Origin: Segatella buccae ATCC 33574
Lineage (GTDB): Bacteria; Bacteroidota; Bacteroidia; Bacteroidales; Bacteroidaceae
NCBI RefSeq assembly: GCF_000184945.1
Contig: NZ_GL586311.1
Location: 2,479,323-2,543,322, forward strand
Length of the DNA stretch: 64,000 nt
Reading direction: 5' to 3'
A program made the position numbers and the translations under genes. Shown here piece after piece: positions 26,019 through 34,922 of the stretch; positions within the stretch are counted from its first letter, which is position 1, and the number at the start of each line of letters is the position of its first letter. The notes under the pieces are model-generated. The model did not search any database. It worked only from the letters and a program-made list of their open reading frames with translations, and was not told the origin of the DNA.

Positions 26019-26237
26019 ATGTTAGAAATGAATCAAGCCAAATTAGAGAAGCGGGCATATATCTGCCCCACGGTAGAAAACATCTATGTAGAAGTTGAGA
26101 GTCTGTTGACAGATGCCAGCGGAGATCACGTACCCATCGGACAGGGCGGCACATACGGCGATGCCAAACAGGGCTTTTTCTTTGACGAAGAAGAAGAAAA
26201 AACTAAACCTCGGCACACAAATGCCTGGGAAGATTGA
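26019..26237 (+). CDS. Small acidic protein upstream of a fimbrillin-like lipoprotein
   Basis: 72 residues (or 69 from the Met at 26028). No signal peptide. The N-terminal part has the spaced pattern YICPxVExIYVEVESLL followed by TDASGDH, and the C-terminal part is Gly then Glu-rich (FFFDEEEEK). Short proteins with a YxxPxxE...E-E..LL..SG pattern recur in Prevotella and relatives without known role, as far as I recall. It precedes the surface lipoprotein by 28 bases in the same direction, so a link to that protein is possible. Confidence 0.6.
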   Translation: MLEMNQAKLEKRAYICPTVENIYVEVESLLTDASGDHVPIGQGGTYGDAKQGFFFDEEEEKTKPRHTNAWED

Positions 26238-26265
26238 ATATATACAAATAAAAAAATAAAACGGC

Positions 26266-27867
26266 ATGAAAACAAGTAAGTTATTCTTCAAGACGACTAT
26301 TCTGCTCACAGCTGTCGCACTGGCTGGTTGCGCCGGTGACGACGCTGTGCAGGGAGAAAAACAAGGCAGTGGAAAAGCCACTGCCAACAACGTGACTTTC
26401 ATAGGTGAGAGTGTGCAGCCAACACGTGCCAACTCTCCTGCTACCCGCACATCCCTTACCCATTCTATTGGAAATGGGGCAACCCCCTATTGGTCTACAG
26501 GTGACAAGATTTGGGCAAAAGATAACTACGGGCGTTGGACAGAGAGCCAAGAAGGCGTATTCAATGAAGACAACACGCGCGGCACGTTCTCCATTGCCGG
26601 TTCCTTCAATAGTGGCTGCGAAATACATTACACCGGTGCCAACAGCACATCAGGCACTGAAGTGACCATTGCCGCCAATCAAACGCAGTCAACCCCTAAC
26701 GACTTCAGTCACGCCGGCGTATCAGGCGACTGCGGAACCGGCACAGCTTCAGGCAGCGGCAACCAGTTAAAATTCCGTCTCAAACACCAAGCTTCCTATC
26801 TTTGCTTCCAACCACGGACATTAAACAATTATGTCAAACACAGCAAGCTGATCAAGATTGAAGTCACTTCCGAAGATGACATTGCCGGCACCTACGATTT
26901 CTCTAACGGGAAACTTTCCCCTTCCCCCAAGTCCAGTGCTTCAAAAACCATCACACTTACTACGGGTGGCAGTGACGGTTTCCCCATCACCAACGAAAAA
27001 GCCGACCTTTCTGTAAACGGTTCTTATATCGTCATCGCTCCGGGCCAGCACGCCTTGACCATACGCTATTGGCTCCGCAACAAAAAGGATGTTCCGTTTG
27101 GAAATCTCTCAGACACTCATCCCATTGAAGGTACTGTAACCAAGACTATTAACATCGATTGCAAGCCCGGTATAATATATGACATCACGGCCAATCTGAA
27201 TCCACAGGACTATAGTTCCAAATACTATATGTGGGATGCTAAGGTGGGCCAAGACTATTGGAAAGGGCATGAGAAAGACCAACCTACCATCGATAAAGGT
27301 CAGCACGCAAGTTTCCCACACGGTGTCAATGACGATCGTTGGTACAACGAACGGGCATTCCCCGCCAAAGCTTATCGCAGTTGCGCAGACTGTCCGAATG
27401 CGAACGAATGTTCTTGGTATGTCATGAAAGGCGATCCTCATTGGGATAAAGAAGAACTTTGGACGGCTATGGGATACATCCATACTGGCGGAATGTGGTT
27501 TAAGAAACAGGCTTATATCAACGATTATAGTCCTTACCGTTCTGTCAATGGCACGGATTATACGACTAAAGATGAATCCTGTTATTATACTAACAACCAG
27601 GTTCCTACCGGTCGTCCATCTCACATCAATGAATATTTCTATCTTCCGGCTTTGGGAGGGTATGATAACGGGGCTTTTTCCGGTATCGAAAATTATGGTG
27701 CCTATTGGACATCTACCCCCACCCCGATGAATGGGAATCCCGGCGCGGCCACCAGAGGTGCATATTATCTCTTTTTCGGTTTCTCCGATAATGGCCATTC
27801 GGGCTATGCACACGTATATGGCGGACTCAACCGTTATAAAGGTTTCCGGCTGTGGACCGCAGAGTAA
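26266..27867 (+). CDS. Fimbrillin-family lipoprotein with C-terminal FISUMP-like domain
   Basis: 533 residues. A lipoprotein signal ends at LAGC (residues 18-21). The fimbrillin-like N-terminal domain has the typical opening (VTFIGESVQPTRA, then TRTSL and WSTGDKIWA) and beta-rich repeats to about 320. The C-terminal ~200 residues have a Cys pair (CADCPNANEC) and the end pattern NEYFYLPALGGYDNG, GAYWTSTP, FRLWTAE, which resembles the FISUMP/formylglycine-enzyme-like domains of Bacteroidetes surface proteins. Likely a cell-surface adhesin or minor pilus subunit. It ends before a hairpin at 27874-27914. Confidence 0.78.
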   Translation: MKTSKLFFKTTILLTAVALAGCAGDDAVQGEKQGSGKATANNVTFIGESVQPTRANSPATRTSLTHSIGNGATPYWSTGDKIWAKDNYGRWTESQEGVFNEDNTRGTFSIAGSFNSGCEIHYTGANSTSGTEVTIAANQTQSTPNDFSHAGVSGDCGTGTASGSGNQLKFRLKHQASYLCFQPRTLNNYVKHSKLIKIEVTSEDDIAGTYDFSNGKLSPSPKSSASKTITLTTGGSDGFPITNEKADLSVNGSYIVIAPGQHALTIRYWLRNKKDVPFGNLSDTHPIEGTVTKTINIDCKPGIIYDITANLNPQDYSSKYYMWDAKVGQDYWKGHEKDQPTIDKGQHASFPHGVNDDRWYNERAFPAKAYRSCADCPNANECSWYVMKGDPHWDKEELWTAMGYIHTGGMWFKKQAYINDYSPYRSVNGTDYTTKDESCYYTNNQVPTGRPSHINEYFYLPALGGYDNGAFSGIENYGAYWTSTPTPMNGNPGAATRGAYYLFFGFSDNGHSGYAHVYGGLNRYKGFRLWTAE

Positions 27868-27873
27868 ACTAAT

Positions 27874-27914
27874 AACTGATGGTGATGCACAAATCTGTTG
27901 CATCACCATCAGTT
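27874..27914 (+). terminator. Hairpin after the fimbrillin-like gene
   Basis: A 16-bp perfect stem AACTGATGGTGATGCA / TGCATCACCATCAGTT with a nine-base loop, seven bases after the stop codon. No T-tract, so termination may be incomplete. Confidence 0.6.
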
Positions 27915-28055
27915 GCAAAAACACCTCCCAATGATTGGGGGCAGGAAATTCCTCCTCCCGAACATTAATTAATAATTGGACAATACATAAAATTCCAACG
28001 TGGATAAGCATTGGCTTTCACAAGAAAGAAAATCGTTTCACATCAATTCAGATTG

Positions 28056-28096
28056 GGCGCAAGGTTTGCTGCAAGGCAAGTCTTGCGCCTCTTTTC
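28056..28096 (+). terminator. Terminator-like hairpin in the spacer
   Basis: GGCGCAAG / CTTGCGCC with an inner TTGC / GCAA pairing, followed by TCTTTTC. A second stop point after the fimbrillin-like gene. Confidence 0.55.
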
Positions 28097-28146
28097 ATTC
28101 ATACCAGTCCTTTCAAATGACTCAGAGCGGCAAAAGCTAAAATCGC

Positions 28147-28235
28147 AATGACAGCAATTTGCTGTCATTATCTTAATTTCCTGTCAGCCATCAACTCACT
28201 CATAGACAGATTGTTACAATGGCAAATGACAGCAA
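28147..28235. promoter_or_regulatory. Palindromic operator-like site and half-site copy
   Basis: AATGACAGCAA T TTGCTGTCATT at 28147-28169 is a perfect 23-base palindrome. The same 11-base half, AATGACAGCAA, recurs at 28225-28235. Both lie upstream of the TlpA-like lipoprotein gene, whose -7 box TATTTTTG is at 28350-28357. Compatible with a dimeric repressor or activator site; the protein is unknown. Confidence 0.45.
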
Positions 28236-28387
28236 GACAGGAAAAAGAGAGAAAAAGTTTTTGTACCAATAAGGAGTAACTCAATTTGTAACTTTTATAA
28301 CAAAGAATAAAAAGTCTTTAAAAGAATCGGTGATAGGAGATTTATTTGTATTTTTGCATTGAACAAAAATTTAATGATGAAAGAGAA

Positions 28388-29236
28388 ATGAAAAAGTTAC
28401 TTATCTTCATGTTGATTGCATTGCCTTCGATTACGGCATGCGGCCAACAACCTAAAACGGAAAAGGCAACACAGCCAAACACCGCTGACATCAAGGTATA
28501 TGAGCAAAGAATGGATTCACTGCAAAAGGAATACGGAAAACTGGTAGAGGCTTATCAGGCAGCAGGAACCACCGATGCACAGAAAGCCGATATTGAGGCC
28601 AAGGCCGGAATGATTGAAGCCGGAATGACCAAAGTGGTGCTCGACATTGCACACGACTTCAAGCAGACGGCCATCCCTGCCAAATACATCGGTCAGGCTA
28701 TTTACAGTCTGGACTTCGACCAGCTCAAGGAACTCATGGATCCCAACACGGGCTACTACAATGATCCGGCATTTGCCAGTGTGAAGGCCTACTACAACTC
28801 CATCTCAAAGCGCGCCCCGGGCATCATGTTCAAAGATTTGAGCATGAAGAACCTTAACGGTTCACCGGTCAAGCTGTCACAGTGGGTAGGCAAAGGGAAA
28901 TACGTACTTGTAGACTTCTGGGCAAGTTGGTGCGGCCCCTGCCGTCAAGAAATGCCCAATGTGGTGACAGCCTACAAACGTTTCCGAGACAAAGGATTCG
29001 AGATTGTGGGTGTGAGCTTCGACAGCAAGGCCGATGCGTGGAAACAGGCTGTGGTGGATCTCGGTATGTCGTGGCCGCAAATGAGTGACTTGAAAGGTTG
29101 GAAGACTGCTGCACACGACGAATACGGAGTAAACTCCATCCCCAGCAACGTGCTCGTAGACCCACAGGGCAAAATCATAGCCATGGACTTAAGGGGCGAA
29201 AACCTGCAAAAGAAGCTGGAAGAGATCTTTAAATAG
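28388..29236 (+). CDS. TlpA-type thioredoxin-fold lipoprotein
   Basis: 282 residues from the start at 28388, which gives the lipoprotein signal MKKLLIFMLIALPSITAC; an earlier frame start adds non-signal residues. After a coiled, Gln/Lys/Glu-rich region (about 20-125), the C-terminal thioredoxin domain carries W-C182-G-P-C185, the cis-Pro region NSIPSNVLVD and the AhpC/TSA-like PGIMFKDLSMKNLNG start. It is membrane-anchored and would reduce disulfides of exported proteins or cytochromes in the periplasm. Monocistronic, ending at the shared terminator 29264-29310. Confidence 0.85.
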   Translation: MKKLLIFMLIALPSITACGQQPKTEKATQPNTADIKVYEQRMDSLQKEYGKLVEAYQAAGTTDAQKADIEAKAGMIEAGMTKVVLDIAHDFKQTAIPAKYIGQAIYSLDFDQLKELMDPNTGYYNDPAFASVKAYYNSISKRAPGIMFKDLSMKNLNGSPVKLSQWVGKGKYVLVDFWASWCGPCRQEMPNVVTAYKRFRDKGFEIVGVSFDSKADAWKQAVVDLGMSWPQMSDLKGWKTAAHDEYGVNSIPSNVLVDPQGKIIAMDLRGENLQKKLEEIFK

Positions 29237-29263
29237 AACTCGCCAATGATATTCTTATCAACA

Positions 29264-29310
29264 AAGGCCCGGAAAAAAAGTATCAATGGAGATGCTTTTT
29301 CCCGGGCCTT
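29264..29310. terminator. Bidirectional terminator between the thioredoxin gene and purN
   Basis: AAGGCCCGG-AAAAAAG pairs with CTTTTT-CCCGGGCCTT, with one mismatch region, around an 18-base loop. It lies between two convergent genes. Confidence 0.65.
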
Positions 29311-29343
29311 CAACTTATGGGCGACTATCGGCCAAGTAAGTTT

Positions 29344-29931
29344 CTATAGGTGCAAATCGCCTAAAAGTCCTTCTATGACTTTGGGGAAATGTTCCATTTC
29401 GAGCAGATGCTCACGATAGGCAATGTCATCGGGGGTGTCATCGGGGTAAACAGGCACACGGAATTGGGCAATGATTTCACCTGCATCATAATCTTTCGTC
29501 ACCCAATGTACGGTCATCCCAGTTTCGGTCTCCCCTGCCGCCTTGACAGCTTCATGCACATGGTGGCCATACATCCCCTTTCCGCCAAACTTAGGCAAGA
29601 GTGCCGGATGGATATTGATGATGGCATGATCGAACCGTCCGAGAAGAAAGTCAGGTACGAGCTGAAGGAAACCCGCCAACACAATGAAGTCGATTTTAAA
29701 ACTATCCATCACCGGCAGAAGCCGATTTCCTGACCGAAAATCTTCCCGCGACATGAACATTGTGGGTACTCCGAGCCGCTGCGCTTTCTCCAATGCCAAA
29801 CATCCGGTCGTGGTGGAAAGTACAAGGGCCACCTCTCCCCTTTCGCTGCGACGGAAATATCGGATGATATTCTCGCAGTTGGTACCGGTTCCTGAAACGA
29901 AAACGGCTAATTTCTTTTTATTTCCTGCCAT
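29344..29931 (-). CDS. purN: Phosphoribosylglycinamide formyltransferase
   Basis: 195 residues from the start at 29931 (MAGNKKKLAVFVSGTG); an ATG two codons earlier (29937) is equally possible, while the longer open frame up to 30096 has no family support and overlaps the S4 gene. It transfers formyl from 10-formyl-THF to GAR in purine synthesis. Motifs: VFVSGTGTNCENI phosphate loop, the catalytic Asn-x-His in IINIHPALLPKF, and the Asp in TKDYDAGEII. The S4-domain gene ends 50 bases upstream on the same strand. Confidence 0.93.
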   Translation of the reverse strand: MAGNKKKLAVFVSGTGTNCENIIRYFRRSERGEVALVLSTTTGCLALEKAQRLGVPTMFMSREDFRSGNRLLPVMDSFKIDFIVLAGFLQLVPDFLLGRFDHAIINIHPALLPKFGGKGMYGHHVHEAVKAAGETETGMTVHWVTKDYDAGEIIAQFRVPVYPDDTPDDIAYREHLLEMEHFPKVIEGLLGDLHL

Positions 29932-29980
29932 AACCATATATCCATTTTTCCGATGAAAAACACTTACCCCCGCCAACCAT

Positions 29981-30391
29981 CTACTCCTCATCGAACTCTT
30001 CAAAACCGAACATGGCAGGATCGACAAAGGCATCGAGTGCGCGCCGTTCTTTCTTGGTGGGCCGTCCCGTTCCACGGGCACGGTCGACGAAACCACTGAT
30101 ACGGCTCATTTCCAACAACTCGTATTGTTTCGGATCGGTGACATTTTCATAGACCTCGGGGAGCAGCTTGGCACCTACCCGCTGCTCTATGCACTTGAGC
30201 ACACGGAAAGAATAGACCACAGGAGACTTCTTCACGCTAATCACCTCACCCACCTTAATAGTATGTGAAGGTTTCACATTGACACCGTTGATGGTGACAC
30301 GGCTGTTCTTACAGGCATCAGCGGCCAACGAACGGGTTTTATAGATGCGAGCGGCCCAAAGCCATTTGTCGACACGTGCTACATCGTTCAT
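29981..30391 (-). CDS. S4-domain RNA-binding protein (Hsp15-like)
   Basis: 136 residues with an N-terminal S4 domain ([23 protein letters not shown] then [20 protein letters not shown]), the arrangement of heat-shock protein Hsp15, which binds 50S subunits carrying stalled nascent chains. A charged C-terminal tail ([15 protein letters not shown]) resembles Hsp15. It overlaps the pth stop by four bases, so it is coupled to a translation-related operon (L25 - pth - this gene - purN). Confidence 0.88.
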   Translation of the reverse strand: MNDVARVDKWLWAARIYKTRSLAADACKNSRVTINGVNVKPSHTIKVGEVISVKKSPVVYSFRVLKCIEQRVGAKLLPEVYENVTDPKQYELLEMSRISGFVDRARGTGRPTKKERRALDAFVDPAMFGFEEFDEE

Positions 30392-30960
30392 TTCTTACCT
30401 AATTTGTTATATTGGTTCATCGTGATATCAATGCCGGCCAAGACAAAGCTCTTTATGATGTCGACCGCAGTGTCGATGGCAGGCTGCAACTCCTTCTTCT
30501 CGTCCTCGGAATAGTGGCCCAACACCCAGTCTATCTGACCACCACGCGGATAGTCGTTGCCGACGCCCATGCGCAGACGAGCATAATCGGGGCCTATCAT
30601 CTGTTGGATATGCCCCAATCCGTTGTGCCCACCATTGCTACCGCTCCCTTTCAGCCGGAACGCTCCGAGCGGAAGAGCCACGTCATCACTGACAACAAGC
30701 AACCGACTCTCGTCTATATTCTCCTTGTTGAGCCAATAGCGCACGGCATTGCCACTGAGATTCATAAACGTGGTAGGCTTCAACAAGAATACTTTCCTTC
30801 CCTTGATGGAGGTCTCTGCCACAAATCCATAACGCTTGTCCTCAAAACAAATATTGGACGCCTTAGCAAAAGCGTCCAATACCATAAAACCTGTATTGTG
30901 TCTTGTCCCCGCATATTCATCACCCGGGTTGCCAAGTCCACAAATCAAATATTTATCCAT
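30388..30960 (-). CDS. pth: Peptidyl-tRNA hydrolase
   Basis: 190 residues. It frees peptides from tRNA released by abortive translation. Family motifs: [21 protein letters not shown] with the catalytic His21 and Asn12 region, [10 protein letters not shown], the [11 protein letters not shown]sp and [10 protein letters not shown]. Length is typical. Its stop overlaps the S4-domain start; ribosomal protein L25 lies 51 bases upstream in the same direction. Confidence 0.95.
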   Translation of the reverse strand: MDKYLICGLGNPGDEYAGTRHNTGFMVLDAFAKASNICFEDKRYGFVAETSIKGRKVFLLKPTTFMNLSGNAVRYWLNKENIDESRLLVVSDDVALPLGAFRLKGSGSNGGHNGLGHIQQMIGPDYARLRMGVGNDYPRGGQIDWVLGHYSEDEKKELQPAIDTAVDIIKSFVLAGIDITMNQYNKLGKK

Positions 30961-31011
30961 TTATCAAAGTGCTAAAAGAGAGGTGCCGGGAAGCACCCTC
31001 CGTTATAGTCT

Positions 31012-31617
31012 TTACTCGGCAGTCTCTTCAGTGGTCTGCTGTGCGGCCAACTGTGCAGCACGAGTCATCTTGATAGAGCAAACCACAACCTCCTTGCTTG
31101 TGGCAATATCAAGACCCTCGAAAGAGAGCTCGCCCACCTTGATGCTCTTACCGATCTTCAGAGCGGTAACGTCTATATCAAGATGCTCGGGAATCTGCTG
31201 ATAAGGAGCCGTCACATTGATCTTGCGGATCGAAAGGTTCATGCGACCACCGTCACGCACACCCTGTGCCAAACCCACGAGTTTAACGGGAATGCCGATA
31301 GTGATAGGTTTCTGGTCGTTCACCTCAAGGAAATCGATGTGTATCACAGCATCGGTAACGGGATCGAACTGCAATTCCTTCATGATGGCCGTGTGGCTCT
31401 CACCGTCAATAATGAGATTGATAACATAGATATGAGGTGTGTAAACAATCTTGCGGAGTTCGCTCATGGGCGATGCGAAAGACAGTGCCACGGGCTTACC
31501 GTCCTTCTTGGCCTCACCATAGAGGTTGCAAGGCACCATTCCCTCTTTGCGAAGGAGTTTAGAAGCTTTCTTACCAAGGTCTGTACGCTTCTGACCTGTT
31601 ACGTTGATCTCTTTCAT
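31012..31617 (-). CDS. rplY: Ribosomal protein L25/Ctc family
   Basis: 201 residues, the long Ctc/TL5 form: an N-terminal L25 5S-rRNA-binding barrel (GQKRTDLGKKASKLLRKEGMVPCNLYG, VINLIIDGESHTAIMKELQFDP) and a C-terminal beta domain (VRDGGRMNLSIRKINV..., DIDVTALKIGKSIKVGEL), ending in an Ala/Gln-rich tail. It stabilises 5S rRNA in the 50S subunit. A promoter is present at 31706-31740 on the minus strand. Confidence 0.95.
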   Translation of the reverse strand: MKEINVTGQKRTDLGKKASKLLRKEGMVPCNLYGEAKKDGKPVALSFASPMSELRKIVYTPHIYVINLIIDGESHTAIMKELQFDPVTDAVIHIDFLEVNDQKPITIGIPVKLVGLAQGVRDGGRMNLSIRKINVTAPYQQIPEHLDIDVTALKIGKSIKVGELSFEGLDIATSKEVVVCSIKMTRAAQLAAQQTTEETAE

Positions 31618-31705
31618 AATGTGTTACTCTAAATTAAATTGTATTTATTAATTCGCCATCACACAGAGATGCGGCAGCCCGCCACTCTCTATTCGAAAAG
31701 CGGTG

Positions 31706-31740
31706 CAAAGGTACACTTTTTCCGCGAGTTGTCCAACAAA
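31706..31740 (-). promoter_or_regulatory. Promoter of the rplY-pth-S4-purN operon
   Basis: Minus strand TACCTTTG at 31706-31713. A GTTG box at 31734-31737 gives spacer 20, or an exact TTTG at 31737-31740 gives spacer 23. Confidence 0.65.
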
Positions 31741-31772
31741 TGTATAAAAAAACATAGAAAAAAAGCGTTTTG

Positions 31773-31804
31773 TTTGCACGATAAGCGTTTTTTTTCTATC
31801 TTTG
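31773..31804 (+). promoter_or_regulatory. Promoter of nusB operon
   Basis: TTTG (31773-31776), 20-base spacer, TATCTTTG (31797-31804). It is divergent from the rplY promoter. Confidence 0.85.
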
Positions 31805-31855
31805 CATCGTAAGTATATACACATTTTTTTATAATCAAACCAATATTGTTAGAGA

Positions 31856-32893
31856 ATGATAAATCGGGAGTTGATAAGAATTAAGATAGTCCAGTTAACC
31901 TACGCATACTATCAAAACGGCAACAAAAATATGGATAATGCCGAGAAAGAGCTGCTCTTCAGCCTTTCCAAGGCCTATGATCTCTATAATTATTTGTTAG
32001 GACTCATCGTAGCTCTGACACAAGAGGCACGTCACAAGGTGGAAGTGGCCACCACCCGTGCGCAGCGTGAAGGCACGGAACCACCTTCAGCCAAGTTTGC
32101 CTACAACAAATTTGCCGTCCAACTCGAAGAGAACAAGATGCTCTGCGAGTTTATGGAAAACCAGAAGCAGACTTGGAAAGATGACATAGAATATGTACGC
32201 AAACTACTCACCCAGATAGAGCAGAGCCAAATCTACATCGACTACATGGCCGACACAACCGACAGTTACGATGCCGACCGTGAAGTGTGGCGCAAGATAT
32301 ACCGCCAGCTCATAGAAGACAACGACGAGCTGAATGCCGTGCTTGAGGAGAAGAGTCTCTACTGGAACGACGACAAAGAAGTGGTAGACACATTTGTAGT
32401 GAAAACCATCAAGCGCTTCGATCCGGCCAACAAGAGCAATCAAGAATTGCTGCCGGAATATAAAGATGAGGAAGACCGCGAGTTTGCCCGCAAACTGTTT
32501 CGTGCCACCATCCTCAATGCCGACCAATATCAGCGCTACATGAGCGATGCGAGTCGCAACTGGGACTTTTCACGTTTGGCTTATATGGATGTGGTGATCA
32601 TGCAGATCGCCATTGCCGAAATGCTCACGTTCCCGGGCATCCCTGTCAGTGTGACCATCAATGAATACGTGAACCTCGCCAAGGTTTACAGCACCCCGCG
32701 CAGCGGTGGCTACATCAATGGGATGTTGGACAACATTGCCCGTTTCCTGGCCAAAAATGGAAAAATGCTCAAGCCGGTGCCCGAAAGGAAACCTAAGGGT
32801 GAAAAGATCACTCCGGTCAAGAAGGAGGAAGAAAGCAAAGAGGTTGAGCATAGACCGGAAGGAGATGACACCGTATCCACAACCGACAAATAA
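31856..32893 (+). CDS. nusB: Transcription antitermination factor NusB (long Bacteroidetes form)
   Basis: 345 residues, more than twice the E. coli NusB. The start (INRELIRIKIVQLTYAYYQ) and the C-terminal half (KLFRATILNADQYQRYMSDASRNWDFSRLAYMDVVIMQIAIAEML, then INEYVNLAKVYSTPRSGGYINGMLDNIARFLA) form the helical NusB domain that binds boxA RNA with S10. The middle ~150 residues are a charged helical insertion, and a Lys/Glu-rich tail ends the protein. It leads an operon with yajC, ybbR-like and coaE. Confidence 0.92.
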   Translation: MINRELIRIKIVQLTYAYYQNGNKNMDNAEKELLFSLSKAYDLYNYLLGLIVALTQEARHKVEVATTRAQREGTEPPSAKFAYNKFAVQLEENKMLCEFMENQKQTWKDDIEYVRKLLTQIEQSQIYIDYMADTTDSYDADREVWRKIYRQLIEDNDELNAVLEEKSLYWNDDKEVVDTFVVKTIKRFDPANKSNQELLPEYKDEEDREFARKLFRATILNADQYQRYMSDASRNWDFSRLAYMDVVIMQIAIAEMLTFPGIPVSVTINEYVNLAKVYSTPRSGGYINGMLDNIARFLAKNGKMLKPVPERKPKGEKITPVKKEEESKEVEHRPEGDDTVSTTDK

Positions 32894-32924
32894 CAAAAAA
32901 TAACAATAAATACAACAAACAAAC

Positions 32925-33239
32925 ATGACAACAATGTTTCTTGCCGCCCAGGCAGCCCAAGGAGGAGGCTCCATGACGTTCCTCATTATGATGATCGCCA
33001 TTTTCGCCATTATTTGGTTTTTCATGATGCGCCCGCAACAGAAGCGCCAGAAAGAAATCCGCAATTTCCAAAACTCGTTACAGAACGGAACGGAAGTGGT
33101 AACACAAGGCGGTGTACACGGTACGGTCAAGAGCGTAGACCTCAACACAAATACCGTTGAGGTGGAGATTGCCCGTGGTGTGATCATCACCGTAGAGAAA
33201 AACTGTGTTTTCAAAAGCGCTCCCCAACAGCAGCAATAA
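32925..33239 (+). CDS. yajC: Preprotein translocase auxiliary subunit YajC
   Basis: 104 residues: one transmembrane helix (MTFLIMMIAIFAIIWFFMM), the RPQQKRQKE turn, then the small beta domain (LQNGTEVVTQGGVHGTVKSVD, VEIARGVIITVEKNCVF). YajC joins SecDF at the Sec translocon. A longer N-terminus (residues 1-13) precedes the helix. Located between nusB and a YbbR-domain gene with short gaps. Confidence 0.95.
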   Translation: MTTMFLAAQAAQGGGSMTFLIMMIAIFAIIWFFMMRPQQKRQKEIRNFQNSLQNGTEVVTQGGVHGTVKSVDLNTNTVEVEIARGVIITVEKNCVFKSAPQQQQ

Positions 33240-33281
33240 CCACTTTGTAGCCATTGCCTGCAGAGCATAAGTTGCACACAC

Positions 33282-34259
33282 ATGAATAATCTGTCGCGGA
33301 TATACCGCCTTGTCAGGAACTTCCTGTTCAGTTCTGTGAACAAGGAGTTTCTGATTTTTTTGTTCTTTCTCTTTCTGAGTGGAACATTCTGGTTGCTCAT
33401 GGCTCTCAACGAGACCTACGAGTATGAATATCCCGTGACACCCCGATTGGTGGGAGTACCCAAGAATGTCGTCATCACGGGCGACATCGATGACACCATA
33501 CATGTCACCATCCGCGACAAGGGATTCACACTGGTCACTTATCTGACGGGACGGAAATTCCGCCCCCTGTCCTTTAAATTCACTTCCTACGCCAAGGCCT
33601 CGGGAAAAGGAATCATCCCCCATACCGACATCGTGAAGCAAATTACGGCCCAACTGTTTGGTTCGTCGAAATTGACCAAGGTGACACCCGACCACATGGA
33701 GTTTTTCTTCAACTACGGACGTTCCAAAACAGTGCCCATCCGCATGTCGGGCAAGGTGGTGACAGACAACAGCTACTATCTGGCCCGCACACAGTTTTTC
33801 CCCCGGCAGATAACCATTTATGCCAACGAGCATCTGCTTGACAGCATCAGGTATGTCACTACCCAACCGTTCTACATCTCCCATCTCGGAGACACCGTGG
33901 TGCAGGAGGTGGGTCTCAAGCCTATCAGAGGGGTGAAGATGATGCCCGATCGGGTGAAGATGGCCCTCTATCCCGACATTCTCACCGAGGAAAACATAGA
34001 AGTGCCCATCAAGGCCATCAACATGCCCGATGGAAAAACACTGCGTACTTTTCCCGCCAAGGTGCGCGTGCAGTTCATTGTGGGAGCCAGCCTATTCCGC
34101 AGCATTAAAGACAGCGACTTCGAAGTGGTGGCCGACTACAATGACTTCGCCAGTCACCCCTCCGACAAGTGTTCGCTCCTGCTACGCAAAACACCTCCTA
34201 CGGTGCTCAAGGCACATTTGGAGATGAATCGGGTGGATTATCTCATAGAGCAACAATAA
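33282..34259 (+). CDS. YbbR-domain membrane protein
   Basis: 325 residues. An N-terminal membrane helix (EFLIFLFFLFLSGTFWLLMAL, about residues 25-45) is followed by extracytoplasmic YbbR-like beta modules (VPKNVVITGDIDDTIHVTIRDKG and a second copy near VPIKAINMPDGKTLRTFPAKVRVQF). YbbR/CdaR proteins regulate diadenylate cyclase in Firmicutes; here no cyclase gene is adjacent, so function is open. The coaE start lies 26 bases after its stop. Confidence 0.82.
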   Translation: MNNLSRIYRLVRNFLFSSVNKEFLIFLFFLFLSGTFWLLMALNETYEYEYPVTPRLVGVPKNVVITGDIDDTIHVTIRDKGFTLVTYLTGRKFRPLSFKFTSYAKASGKGIIPHTDIVKQITAQLFGSSKLTKVTPDHMEFFFNYGRSKTVPIRMSGKVVTDNSYYLARTQFFPRQITIYANEHLLDSIRYVTTQPFYISHLGDTVVQEVGLKPIRGVKMMPDRVKMALYPDILTEENIEVPIKAINMPDGKTLRTFPAKVRVQFIVGASLFRSIKDSDFEVVADYNDFASHPSDKCSLLLRKTPPTVLKAHLEMNRVDYLIEQQ

Positions 34260-34285
34260 CCTTGTCCTCTCCCATCTGCCGAAAA

Positions 34286-34906
34286 ATGAACAACAGCATC
34301 CCTTCTCTCTTTCGCACGGCCATCACCGGTGGTATAGGCAGTGGCAAGAGCCATGTATGCCGGCTGTTAGAAGCACACGGCATTAAAGTCTACGACTGCG
34401 ATGCCGCAGCCAAACACTTGATGCACACCGATCCGGCACTGCAACAGGCCCTTCGCCTACTTGTAGGGGAAGAAGTGTATAATAATAAGGTGTTGCAGAA
34501 ACAAGTGCTGGCCACCTTTCTGCTGGCGGGCGAGGCCAACAAGCAGGCCGTCAACGACATTGTGCATCCGGCCGTGGCCCAAGACTTTGAACGGTCTGGC
34601 TATGAATGGCTTGAGAGTGCCATCCTCTTTGACAGCGGCTTCAACCGTCGTCTTCACTTCGACAGGGTGGTCTGTGTCACCGCTCCACTCGAAGTCCGCG
34701 TGCAGCGCATCATGCTGCGCGATCACATCTCGCGCGAAAAAGCCCTCGCCTGGATAGACAGCCAACTACCGCAGGAAGAGGTGGCAAGGCGCAGCGACTA
34801 TGTCATCGTCAACGACGGACATGCCGACCTCGAAGCACAGATCGCCAACTTGCTTTCTTTGCCGACTACGCCCCTCCCTATCAAGAAGACAAACCCTATA
34901 CAATAA
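34286..34906 (+). CDS. coaE: Dephospho-CoA kinase
   Basis: 206 residues from the start at 34286; an upstream in-frame ATG at 34169 lies inside the YbbR gene and is unlikely. It phosphorylates dephospho-CoA, the last step of CoA synthesis. P-loop TGGIGSGKS (about 13-21), the YDCDAAAKHLM acceptor-site Asp, ESAILFDSGF, and the lid RIMLRDHISREKALAWIDSQ are all typical. Part of the nusB-yajC-ybbR-coaE operon. Confidence 0.95.
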   Translation: MNNSIPSLFRTAITGGIGSGKSHVCRLLEAHGIKVYDCDAAAKHLMHTDPALQQALRLLVGEEVYNNKVLQKQVLATFLLAGEANKQAVNDIVHPAVAQDFERSGYEWLESAILFDSGFNRRLHFDRVVCVTAPLEVRVQRIMLRDHISREKALAWIDSQLPQEEVARRSDYVIVNDGHADLEAQIANLLSLPTTPLPIKKTNPIQ

Positions 34907-34922
34907 ATAAAGAACAAGAACA

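Noticed and set aside
29932..30096. Longer N-terminus for purN
   Set aside because: It overlaps the S4-domain gene and lacks PurN similarity; the nucleotide loop begins right after the start at 29931.
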